A stretch of DNA of 5,136 nucleotides from Aquificaceae bacterium. Lineage in GTDB: Bacteria; Aquificota; Aquificia; Aquificales; Aquificaceae. The position numbers and the translations under genes are program-made. The DNA lies in assembly GCA_015487835.1 (NCBI GenBank), contig WFOY01000132.1, positions 1-5,136 on the forward strand, read 5' to 3'. The notes under the pieces were generated by a model, which saw nothing but the letters and a program-made list of their open reading frames with translations, made no database searches and had not been told where the DNA came from. Below are positions 1 to 5,136 of the stretch, piece after piece (position 1 is the first letter of the stretch; each line of letters begins with the position of its first letter).

Positions 1-59
1 CTATCTATGATAGACCCTGGCCCCGATCATACAACGGGTTTGGTGGGTGCCTTTATTAG
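1..59 (+). other. Left flank, no supported gene
   Basis: This stretch precedes the small plus-strand gene. One forward frame is open from the window edge to a TAG at 57-59, and another to a TGA at 76-78, so either could be the tail of an upstream gene. Both would add fewer than 26 residues, show no motif I recognise, and use codons (CGA, CTA) not typical of the other genes. TATGAT at 6-11 resembles a bacterial -10 box, but any -35 element would lie outside the window. It is therefore undecided between a promoter region and the end of an upstream gene. Confidence 0.2.
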
Positions 60-293
60 GTGTCTATGGGAAACCTGAGCGAGATGGCGGTTAGGTTCGG
101 TAGGTTTGTGGCGGAGAGGGACGAGATACACGTGGACGAGATAGACGAGGAGACCGTGGAGAGGGTCCTGGAGGAGTTTGTGAGGCAGGTTTTGAAGGGG
201 GCGGTTCCCTCCGAGGAGGAGATAGAGGAGATAAGGGTAGGTATAGAGCACGGTCTCGTGGACGGGGCTACGGTCAACGAGATGGAGGGCTGA
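60..293 (+). CDS. Small acidic protein of unknown function
   Basis: This encodes 77 residues from GTG at 60, or 75 from ATG at 66. The ATG has AGGTG at 58-62 just upstream with only 3 nt spacing, so the start is uncertain. I do not recognise the family. About 21 Asp/Glu face 7 Arg/Lys, giving a strongly acidic protein, with no membrane segment, signal peptide, cysteine or zinc motif. The pattern suggests two or three amphipathic helices: one around residues 25-45 (VERVLEEFVRQVL), then a Pro and a second helix around 51-64 (SEEEIEEIRVGIEHG). Codon use (AGG, ATA, GAG) matches the neighbours, which supports real coding. The second helix vaguely recalls the C-terminal helix of FlgM anti-sigma factors, but this is too weak to name it. 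It is the only plus-strand gene seen, and its TGA lies inside the 3' end of convergent rsmG. Confidence 0.6.
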   Translation: MSMGNLSEMAVRFGRFVAERDEIHVDEIDEETVERVLEEFVRQVLKGAVPSEEEIEEIRVGIEHGLVDGATVNEMEG

Positions 294-903
294 CCTCCTT
301 CCAGAGGATGAAGGAGTCGGTTCCAGCGATCCTGTAAACCCTGTAACCCAATTTTTCTGTCCAGGCCTCCTCGAGTTTGGAACCCTTCATAACGAAGACG
401 TATCTCTCCGATAGGTTCTCCAGTAAGGGGGCGATCCTCTCGAACTTGCCTAAGGCTCTGGCCACCGTTATGTAGAACCTCTCCTCAACCCTCTCCGCCC
501 TCTCACAGATAACCCTGTAGTCCTCATCGATCTTGGTCTTTAGGAACTCTAAAAAGCTGCATCTCTTGGCCACGGACTCTATCAAGGTTACCTTGATGTC
601 CCTCAGGTATATCTTTAGTGGGACTCCGGGGAACCCCGCCCCGCTACCCACGTCGGCCAGGGTCTTACCTCTCCAGTCCACTCCGAGGTCCTCGATGCAC
701 CTTACCAAATACAGGGAGTCAACGAAGTGCCTTAGGACTATGTCCCTCTCGCTGGTCTCCCCGACCAGGTTGTGAACCCTGTTCCAGCGTACTATCTCTC
801 TCAGGTAAAGACCGAACTTCTCAAGCTGGTCAGGTTCGAGGTGAAAGCCGGCCTTTAGAAAGAGGTCCTCAAGTTCGTAACCTTTCGAGAACATCCCCCA
901 CAA
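274..903 (-). CDS. rsmG: 16S rRNA (guanine527-N7)-methyltransferase RsmG (GidB)
   Basis: RsmG uses S-adenosylmethionine to methylate N7 of G527 in the 530 loop of 16S rRNA; in other bacteria its loss gives low-level streptomycin resistance. The 209 residues (counted from TTG at 903) match the usual length (207 in E. coli). Visible family marks are the N-terminal WNRVHNLVG (about 40-48), HFVDSL (59-64), the SAM-binding glycine loop DVGSGAGFPG (84-93), and LIESVAKRCSFL (107-118), where the acidic residue after the second strand should contact the SAM ribose. VARALGKF and VMKGSKLEEA follow in the C-terminal half. The start is ambiguous. TTG at 903 gives the longest form, but ATG at 894 has AAGG about 9 nt upstream and is my preference (206 residues). 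Either start lies within the last codons of pyrF (26-35 nt overlap), so translation is probably coupled. The 3' end overlaps the convergent small gene by 20 nt. Confidence 0.95.
   Translation of the reverse strand: MWGMFSKGYELEDLFLKAGFHLEPDQLEKFGLYLREIVRWNRVHNLVGETSERDIVLRHFVDSLYLVRCIEDLGVDWRGKTLADVGSGAGFPGVPLKIYLRDIKVTLIESVAKRCSFLEFLKTKIDEDYRVICERAERVEERFYITVARALGKFERIAPLLENLSERYVFVMKGSKLEEAWTEKLGYRVYRIAGTDSFILWKEVSPPSR
284..298. terminator. Short hairpin at convergent gene ends
   Basis: GGAGG at 284-288 can pair with CCTCC at 294-298 around a 5-nt loop that contains the TGA of the small plus-strand gene. It sits exactly where that gene and rsmG converge, so it could weakly slow transcription from either side. 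The stem is only 5 bp and is followed by just two T residues on the plus strand, so it is far from a standard intrinsic terminator. It may be chance, since both genes are rich in GAGG. Confidence 0.15.
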
Positions 904-1537
904 CCCTTAAAGGGTCCTCACTCCTGTAGATCTCTCTACCCATAACGATCATATCCGCACCCAACCTGGCCGCCTCCTCCGGTGAGCTGACCCTCCTCTG
1001 GTCCTCAGAGGGACCGCCGATCCTAACACCTGGGACAACTGTGAACAGACCTGTACTCGCCTTCACCTGACGCACCTCCTTTGCGGAGCACACAACTCCA
1101 AAGAGGCCACAGTCCCTTGCGATCTTGGAGAGATAAATGACCGCCTCCTCCACGGACCCAAACCCTATTCTCATAAGGGAGAGGTAATCGTCTCCGTGGC
1201 TGGTCAGCATGGTGACGCCGATGAGCCTCACCTTAGAGGCTGTCCTGGATGCCTTTTCCAGGACCTCAGGCCCCGCCAGCGTGTGCAGCGTAAGGTAGTC
1301 AGCACCGAGTTCCTCCGCAGCTAAGACAGCCTCCACAACCGTGTTCGGTATGTCGTGGAGTTTGAGGTCTAAGAAGACCTCCCTGCCAAGGTCCTTTATC
1401 CGCCTCACCAGAGTAGGTCCTCCCCTAACCAGGAGGGAGGGTCCCACCTTGAACACCACGGGCTTGGCTGCCAGTTCCTCAGCTAACCTTAGGGCAAGGT
1501 CCGGTCCTACATCCAAGGCGACGCAGATCTTGGGCAT
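869..1537 (-). CDS. pyrF: Orotidine-5'-phosphate decarboxylase PyrF
   Basis: This cytoplasmic enzyme decarboxylates OMP to UMP, the last step of de novo pyrimidine synthesis. The 222-residue protein has the whole single-domain TIM barrel of the short bacterial family. It starts with VALDV (6-10, Asp9), then FKVG (29-32, Lys30). The catalytic Asp-x-Lys-x-x-Asp follows within FLDLKLHDIPNT (D57, K59, D62). VVPGVRIGG (167-175) and VMGREIYRSEDP (198-209) form the phosphate-binding end. All expected catalytic residues are present, so it should be active. The ATG at 1537 lies 7 nt after the exonuclease stop. The bases before it (TTTAATATTCCC) are AT-rich with no Shine-Dalgarno match, so initiation probably relies on ribosomes finishing the upstream gene or on a weak leader. 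No other pyr gene is in the window. Confidence 0.96.
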   Translation of the reverse strand: MPKICVALDVGPDLALRLAEELAAKPVVFKVGPSLLVRGGPTLVRRIKDLGREVFLDLKLHDIPNTVVEAVLAAEELGADYLTLHTLAGPEVLEKASRTASKVRLIGVTMLTSHGDDYLSLMRIGFGSVEEAVIYLSKIARDCGLFGVVCSAKEVRQVKASTGLFTVVPGVRIGGPSEDQRRVSSPEEAARLGADMIVMGREIYRSEDPLRVVGDVLERLRT

Positions 1538-1544
1538 GGGAATA

Positions 1545-2189
1545 TTAAATCACGAGGGGCAGCACCTTAACGGGCTTGTGGCGTAGAGGGTGGACGATCT
1601 TTAAAAACACGAGGGCTGTTATGTAGGCGTCGTCTATGGCCGAGTGCATGCCCGCCGTGGGTATCCCAAGGGACCTGGCCACCTCCTCTAAGGACCTTAT
1701 CTGTCCGTCTCTCCTTTTCCAGAGGCTGAGGACGTCCACCCTGTAAAAGGGAAAGGGTATGCCGAAGATCTCGAGGGTGTACCTCTCTATGAACCTCCGG
1801 TCGAACTCAACGTTGAAGCCGACGACCACAGAACCTTTAGCGTAGTCGAGAAAGTCCTCTATCACCCTGTCTGGAGGATCTCCCAGCCTCTCCAGATCTC
1901 CCGGCGTTATGCCGTGTATCTCCACCGACTCCCTCTTAACCTCCTCCACCCTGATCAGCCTGTGGAAGGTGGTGGAGAGGTCCAGCTGGAGGCCTCTTTT
2001 TATCTTCAGAGACCCGATGGATATTAGGTGATCCTTCCTGGGGTTAAGACCTGTGGTTTCCGTGTCCAGCACCGTGAACGTGGTCTCCTCTATGGGTTTG
2101 TCCGTGTCCGGATCCAAGTAAAACCTTCTCCAGGCTGGTCTGTCCCCGTATCTTCTCCTCAAGCAGGCCTTCTTTATCTCTAAGATCAT
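1545..2189 (-). CDS. DEDDh 3'-5' exonuclease, DnaQ/pol III epsilon-like
   Basis: This 214-residue protein is predicted to be a metal-dependent 3'-5' exonuclease of the DEDDh class. Exo I is LDTETTG with D42 and E44, Exo II is VVGFNVEFDRRF with D130, and Exo III is MHSAIDDA with H182 and D187. All four acidic ligands and the general-base histidine are therefore present. IHGITPGDL (91-99), common in DnaQ-type domains, is also there. About 37 residues precede the catalytic domain; they are basic at first (KKACLRRRYGDRPAWRR) and contain a DPDTD segment. There is no clamp-binding tail or polymerase domain. It overlaps the DUF294 gene by 4 nt (ATGA) and has no clear Shine-Dalgarno, so it is probably translationally coupled. 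Location beside a symporter and a DUF294 protein fits the accessory exonucleases seen in such clusters (PA3232 type) rather than the replicative proofreader dnaQ. Substrate unknown; RNA or short oligonucleotides are possible. Confidence 0.9.
   Translation of the reverse strand: MILEIKKACLRRRYGDRPAWRRFYLDPDTDKPIEETTFTVLDTETTGLNPRKDHLISIGSLKIKRGLQLDLSTTFHRLIRVEEVKRESVEIHGITPGDLERLGDPPDRVIEDFLDYAKGSVVVGFNVEFDRRFIERYTLEIFGIPFPFYRVDVLSLWKRRDGQIRSLEEVARSLGIPTAGMHSAIDDAYITALVFLKIVHPLRHKPVKVLPLVI
2186..2189 (-). promoter_or_regulatory. ATGA stop/start overlap, DUF294 gene to exonuclease
   Basis: The DUF294 gene ends in TGA within the ATGA that starts the exonuclease gene. The upstream bases (GGCTTCCTGCCGAG) hold no good Shine-Dalgarno match, which supports translational coupling and a shared function or at least shared expression. 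Confidence 0.7.
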
Positions 2190-4060
2190 CTCGGCAGGAA
2201 GCCCGTGTACTTTCTCTCGATGAAGGCTTGGAACTCGGCGACCACACGGAGGGCGTCCCTCAAGAGGTCCCTCTCCAGCTTTCCTATCCTCCCAGGGTTG
2301 ACGTAGTTGTCGGGGTCCTTACCTTCCCTTATCTTCTCTATCTGGGACTTTAGCCTTACCGTCTGGAGGAAGGTGTAGGCCTCCTTGAGATCCTCCCCAA
2401 GGTCGTGGGGGAGGTCCCCGGAACCGATCAGCGTCTCTATCCTGTCCAGCGTGGAGGTTTTGGGTATCTTGCTTCTCAGGGCGAGGGCCCTTATCCCCTG
2501 GGTGACGGGGAATATACCCCCCTTCTTTATGTCGAACTCACCCCTGTGGTCCCCTCTCGTTTCGAGGACTATCCTCTTCATGAAGCCTATGGGAGGTTTC
2601 ACCCTTATGGCGTCGAGGAGCATGTAAGCCACGAACAGGTCGTTCCTGTCCACCAGCCTGAATATGTGGTCCCTCAGATCCTCCACCAGGTCCGAACTAC
2701 CGAAGGCGTTTCTGAAATCGAAGAATATCCCGAGTCTTAGGGTGTTCTCAGGGTCAGGTTTGGCGAACCAACTTGAGACGGTCTCCTTCCAGGAGACGAG
2801 GCCCTTCCTCCACTCAGGGTTCCTCACCATCACGTTTCCAGGGCAGGGCGGGAAGCCGACGCTCAGGATCAGATCGGAGTAAGCACCCCCAAACCTCGAG
2901 AAGTAGGCCTCCACATCAACGTCGAGCATGGGGTAGGTGTCGTCGAAGATCAGGGCGTTGTCCTGGTCTGTCTTTAGGGTCTGCTCCCTCCTCCCCTCGC
3001 TTCCCAGAACCATTATGCTGAAGGGAACGGGAGGCTCCATGCCTATCTCCCTTATGGTGAGGAAGACGGCACGGGCCATTATCTTGTCGCTTATTTCGGA
3101 TATGAGCCTCCCTATGTAGCTTACCCTGATCCCTTCCAAGAACAGGTCAACGACGAGGTCTGTCACGAGGGAGTATATGTACCTGAGGTCCTCGGCGGTT
3201 TTGGCCTTCTCTATCTCCTTGATCAGCACGAGGAGGTTCTTGCTTTCGTGGGCTATTATGTCCTTGTCCTCCAAAACACCTACGAGTTTGCCCCCTCTGC
3301 TTACACCTATCCTCCTTATGTTCTTAGAGGCCATCTCCAGTATGGCCTCGTAGATGAAGCTATCCTCGTCCACAGACACTACAGGATAGGTTGCTATCTC
3401 GGCAAGGGGTGTGGTCCTCGGGTCCCTACCTTGGGCCACCACCCTCTTTATGATGTCCCTCTCGGTAACTATGCCCGTCTCCTTGTTTACGACGAAGACG
3501 CAGGATAGGTTCCTCTCCCTCATCAGCCTGGCTGCCTCGAAGACGGTGGCCGTTCCCATCAGGAAGGGGACCTCCCTGACCTTTATGTCCTTAACCTTCA
3601 GGGTGAGGAACCTCTCCAAGGAACCTGTGTCCTTGAGAGGTCCCTTTATCAGGCTGACCGTGTTGCTCAGCTTCTTGGCTAAGCTCCTTGCGAAGAAGAG
3701 CTCAAACTCCTCGTACTTCTCTATGAGCTTGAGGAAGACCTCCTTGGGTATCAGGTAGAGTATGGTGTCCTGAACGGTCTTGGCCGTTGAGGTCGGCGGG
3801 TTTCCGCTGATCAGGGAGGGGTAGCCGAAGACGTCCCCCTCGTGTAGGAAGTCTATCTCCCTACCGTCCACCAGAAGGGTTACGGAACCCTTGCGGATCA
3901 CGTAGAGGTAGTCCAGGGGTCTCGAACCTTCCTCGAAGATAACCTCGTTCTTGGGGTAGTACCTGACTATTATGTGAGAGGAGAGGGCCCCCAGGGCTTC
4001 CCCTGGGAGCGTGGAGAAGGGATAGTGTTCCCTGAGGAACCCCTCAACATCTCTGATCAT
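2186..4060 (-). CDS. cNMP-binding/CBS/DUF294 nucleotidyltransferase-like regulator
   Basis: This 624-residue cytoplasmic protein has four parts. (1) A cyclic-nucleotide-binding-like beta roll spans about 10-130: VIFEEGSRPLDYLYVIRKGSV, then GDVFGYPSLISGNPP. (2) Two CBS domains span about 153-208 and 218-272, each ending in a family-typical stretch (GIVTERDIIKRVV; LVGVLEDKDII), usually an adenine-nucleotide sensor. (3) A DUF294 nucleotidyltransferase-like domain spans about 290-440, with GSEGRREQ (353-360) and the paired acids D365-x-D367 in TDQDNALI, resembling the metal site of GlnD-type enzymes. (4) A helical DUF294 C-terminal domain runs from about 470 to the end. The cNMP cassette lacks the Glu and Arg that bind cyclic AMP in CRP, so its ligand may differ or be absent. 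The ATG forms an ATGA overlap with the symporter stop, and GAGGT lies directly before it. Co-occurrence with ActP-like symporters suggests a role in controlling uptake, but the reaction and target are unknown. Confidence 0.92.
   Translation of the reverse strand: MIRDVEGFLREHYPFSTLPGEALGALSSHIIVRYYPKNEVIFEEGSRPLDYLYVIRKGSVTLLVDGREIDFLHEGDVFGYPSLISGNPPTSTAKTVQDTILYLIPKEVFLKLIEKYEEFELFFARSLAKKLSNTVSLIKGPLKDTGSLERFLTLKVKDIKVREVPFLMGTATVFEAARLMRERNLSCVFVVNKETGIVTERDIIKRVVAQGRDPRTTPLAEIATYPVVSVDEDSFIYEAILEMASKNIRRIGVSRGGKLVGVLEDKDIIAHESKNLLVLIKEIEKAKTAEDLRYIYSLVTDLVVDLFLEGIRVSYIGRLISEISDKIMARAVFLTIREIGMEPPVPFSIMVLGSEGRREQTLKTDQDNALIFDDTYPMLDVDVEAYFSRFGGAYSDLILSVGFPPCPGNVMVRNPEWRKGLVSWKETVSSWFAKPDPENTLRLGIFFDFRNAFGSSDLVEDLRDHIFRLVDRNDLFVAYMLLDAIRVKPPIGFMKRIVLETRGDHRGEFDIKKGGIFPVTQGIRALALRSKIPKTSTLDRIETLIGSGDLPHDLGEDLKEAYTFLQTVRLKSQIEKIREGKDPDNYVNPGRIGKLERDLLRDALRVVAEFQAFIERKYTGFLPR
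4057..4060 (-). promoter_or_regulatory. ATGA stop/start overlap, symporter to DUF294 gene
   Basis: The symporter TGA and the ATG of the cNMP/CBS/DUF294 gene share four bases. The only ribosome-binding-like sequence, GAGGT, touches the ATG, so termination-reinitiation is the likely way the second gene is translated. This would tie regulator dose to transporter dose. Confidence 0.7.
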
Positions 4061-5136
4061 ACCTCGTGTATCTTCTTAGGATACCTCAGCTCCTCTACAA
4101 GCTTCTGGATCCTCTCGGAGGGTGGCTGGGTAGCTAAGGTAACCACGACGGTGACTATGAGGTTGGCTATGAGTCCGAACAGTCCGGAGGCCGTGTGCTG
4201 TATGCCCAGGATCGAGAACCCGTGGACCTTGTTGGCGTATATGTAGGCTATCGTGACCAGAAGACCAACCACAAGACCTGCCACAGCTCCCTGCTTGTTC
4301 AGCCTCTTCCAGAAGACGCCCAATATGAGCGCTGGGAAGAAGGATGCGGTTGCCAGTGAGAAGGCCCAGGCGACTATCTGGACTATGAAGGCTATCTTCT
4401 GGGCAGCTACGAACCCACCTATGACACCTGCGACCGCAACAGCTGCCTTACCTATGAGGACTACCCTCTTCTCGGGGGCCTGGGGATTTATCATCTTGGC
4501 GTAGAGGTCGTTGGACACCGCTGCCGCTATGACGAGTAGCAGTCCGTCCGCCGTGGACAGGGCTGCTGCAAGACCACCCGCCATAACGAAGAAGCCTACC
4601 ACCGCCACGAGGCCCGCTATCTCGGGTGTGGCGAGGACCACTATGTCCCTGTGTATGTTAAGCTCAGCCCACTGGATTATGCCATCCCCGTTCTGGTCCA
4701 CCACTTTAAAGAGTCCTGTCTCCGCCCACTTCTGGGCCCAGTCGGGGAGCTGGTCTATAGGCTTGCCCACCACGTCCTTCAGTATGACGAACCTGGCGAA
4801 GGCTGCGTAGGCCGGTGCGGTGAGGTAAAGGATAGCTATGAAGAACAGGGCCCATCCGGCGCTCACCCTGGCGTCTCTCACCGACGGGGTGGTGAAGAAC
4901 CTCATCAGTATGTGGGGTAGGGCTGCGGTTCCAGCCATCAGGACGAACGTCAGGGCAAGGAACTGGGCGAGGTTAAACTTAACGAAGGGCTCAACGTAGT
5001 GGGGCGATATGCCATGCTGGGTCTCAAGCTGGACTATGTTCTCTAAAACCTTACCGTAGAGGATCTGGGGAAGTGGAACCCCGAACCACTGGATGGCCAG
5101 TATCGAAACGGGGAGCAGGTAGGCAGTTATCAGAAC
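4057..5136 (-). CDS. Sodium:solute (acetate-like) symporter, N-terminus cut off
   Basis: The frame stays open to the window edge, so this is the C-terminal 359 residues of a longer protein. Internal ATG 4938 is not the true start: in-frame upstream sequence continues with family-like residues (FLALTFVLMAGTAALPHI). It belongs to the sodium:solute symporter family, VC_2705/ActP-like group, which imports acetate or other short monocarboxylates with Na+ across the inner membrane. Family members have roughly 550-600 residues, so some 200 or more are missing. LMAGTAALPHILMRFFTTP and GGLAAALSTADGLLLV are the key signatures; the Ser/Thr of the second fit the helix that helps form the Na+ site. About eight hydrophobic segments are visible. 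A soluble loop at about 4650-4770 carries DQNGDGIIQWAE, which fits an EF-hand calcium loop. It is the most upstream gene seen in the operon; a small DUF4212-type partner often lies just before such genes and would be outside the window. Confidence 0.92.
   Translation of the reverse strand, partial: VLITAYLLPVSILAIQWFGVPLPQILYGKVLENIVQLETQHGISPHYVEPFVKFNLAQFLALTFVLMAGTAALPHILMRFFTTPSVRDARVSAGWALFFIAILYLTAPAYAAFARFVILKDVVGKPIDQLPDWAQKWAETGLFKVVDQNGDGIIQWAELNIHRDIVVLATPEIAGLVAVVGFFVMAGGLAAALSTADGLLLVIAAAVSNDLYAKMINPQAPEKRVVLIGKAAVAVAGVIGGFVAAQKIAFIVQIVAWAFSLATASFFPALILGVFWKRLNKQGAVAGLVVGLLVTIAYIYANKVHGFSILGIQHTASGLFGLIANLIVTVVVTLATQPPSERIQKLVEELRYPKKIHEV
4663..4698 (-). other. EF-hand-like calcium loop within the symporter
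   Basis: The 12 codons read DQNGDGIIQWAE. Acidic or amide ligands are at loop positions 1 (D), 3 (N) and 5 (D), Gly is at 6, Ile at 8 and Glu at 12, which is the full canonical EF-hand pattern. It lies between two transmembrane segments, in a hydrophilic stretch just before HRDIVVLATPEIAGL. As I recall, related VC_2705-type symporters have a similar DxNGDG loop here, so it is likely a family trait. Calcium binding itself is inferred. Confidence 0.6.

Noticed and set aside
21..30. CCCCGATCAT as a sigma-28 type -10 box for the small gene
   Set aside because: It matches GCCGATAA only partly and no matching -35 element is visible at the right distance.
27..277. Open minus-strand frames of 73-74 residues opposite the small plus-strand gene
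   Set aside because: Their translations are low-complexity Ser/Thr- or Leu/Pro/His-rich, as expected from the antisense of GAG/GTG/AGG-rich codons, while the plus-strand reading has genome-typical codons and helical periodicity.
904..916. Inverted repeat ACCCTT/AAGGGT near the rsmG start as an operator or terminator
   Set aside because: There is a single base between the arms, so it cannot form a hairpin loop as is, and it lies within pyrF coding sequence; such a short palindrome is easily chance.
2044..2247. 67-residue minus-strand frame across the DUF294/exonuclease junction
   Set aside because: It overlaps two well-supported genes in another frame and shows no recognisable sequence features.
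2385..3758. Several plus-strand open frames of 60-115 residues across the DUF294 gene
   Set aside because: They are antisense shadows of a gene with clear domains throughout; the translations are Ser/Pro/Arg-rich with no motif.
4253..4920. Plus-strand open frames opposite the symporter
   Set aside because: Compositions are Ala/Thr/Ser/Pro-rich as expected opposite membrane-protein codons, with no domain or ribosome-binding support.
4936..4938. ATG at 4938 as the start of the symporter
   Set aside because: The same frame is open to the window edge and encodes conserved membrane sequence directly upstream, so this Met is internal.
1..5136. CRISPR array, tRNA, rRNA, insertion sequence or phage/defence system
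   Set aside because: I saw no regularly spaced repeats, cloverleaf-like sequence, transposase motifs or terminal inverted repeats; nearly all bases are accounted for by six genes.

Overview
The window reads as ordinary chromosome from a bacterium, probably a thermophile. Arg is mostly AGG, Ile is often ATA and Glu is GAG. The coding strand is purine-rich, and genes are packed with 4-nt overlaps or gaps of a few bases. This style, with the gene families present, would suit an Aquificota-like or similar thermophilic lineage, but that placement is an inference from codon and gene style only; no rRNA or other marker is present.

Layout, read right to left because almost everything is on the minus strand. 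(1) The C-terminal 359 residues of a sodium:solute symporter of the acetate-permease-like (VC_2705/ActP) group enter at the right edge (5136 down to 4057). (2) A 624-residue regulatory protein follows (4060-2186), with a cyclic-nucleotide-binding-like domain, two CBS domains and a DUF294 nucleotidyltransferase-like region. (3) Next is a DEDDh 3'-5' exonuclease related to DNA polymerase III epsilon (2189-1545). (4) Then comes pyrF, orotidine-5'-phosphate decarboxylase (1537-869). (5) Last is rsmG (gidB), the 16S rRNA G527 N7-methyltransferase (about 894 or 903 down to 274). The first three genes are joined by ATGA overlaps, pyrF follows after 7 nt, and rsmG starts inside the end of pyrF, so the five look like one transcription unit. 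On the plus strand, a small, very acidic protein of 75-77 residues (60 or 66 to 293) converges on rsmG, and the two coding ends overlap by 20 nt.

Working together: symporter + cNMP/CBS/DUF294 protein + DnaQ-like exonuclease is a neighbourhood known from other bacteria (for example the Pseudomonas PA3232-PA3234 region, from memory). It is usually taken as a monocarboxylate uptake module with a linked sensor/regulator whose biochemistry is unknown. pyrF and rsmG are housekeeping genes that appear to ride on the same transcript. I see no mobile element, CRISPR array, tRNA, rRNA or clear sign of horizontal transfer. I do not think the window holds a wholly new system. The least understood part is the DUF294 protein and how it relates to the symporter, which carries an EF-hand-like loop, and to the exonuclease.
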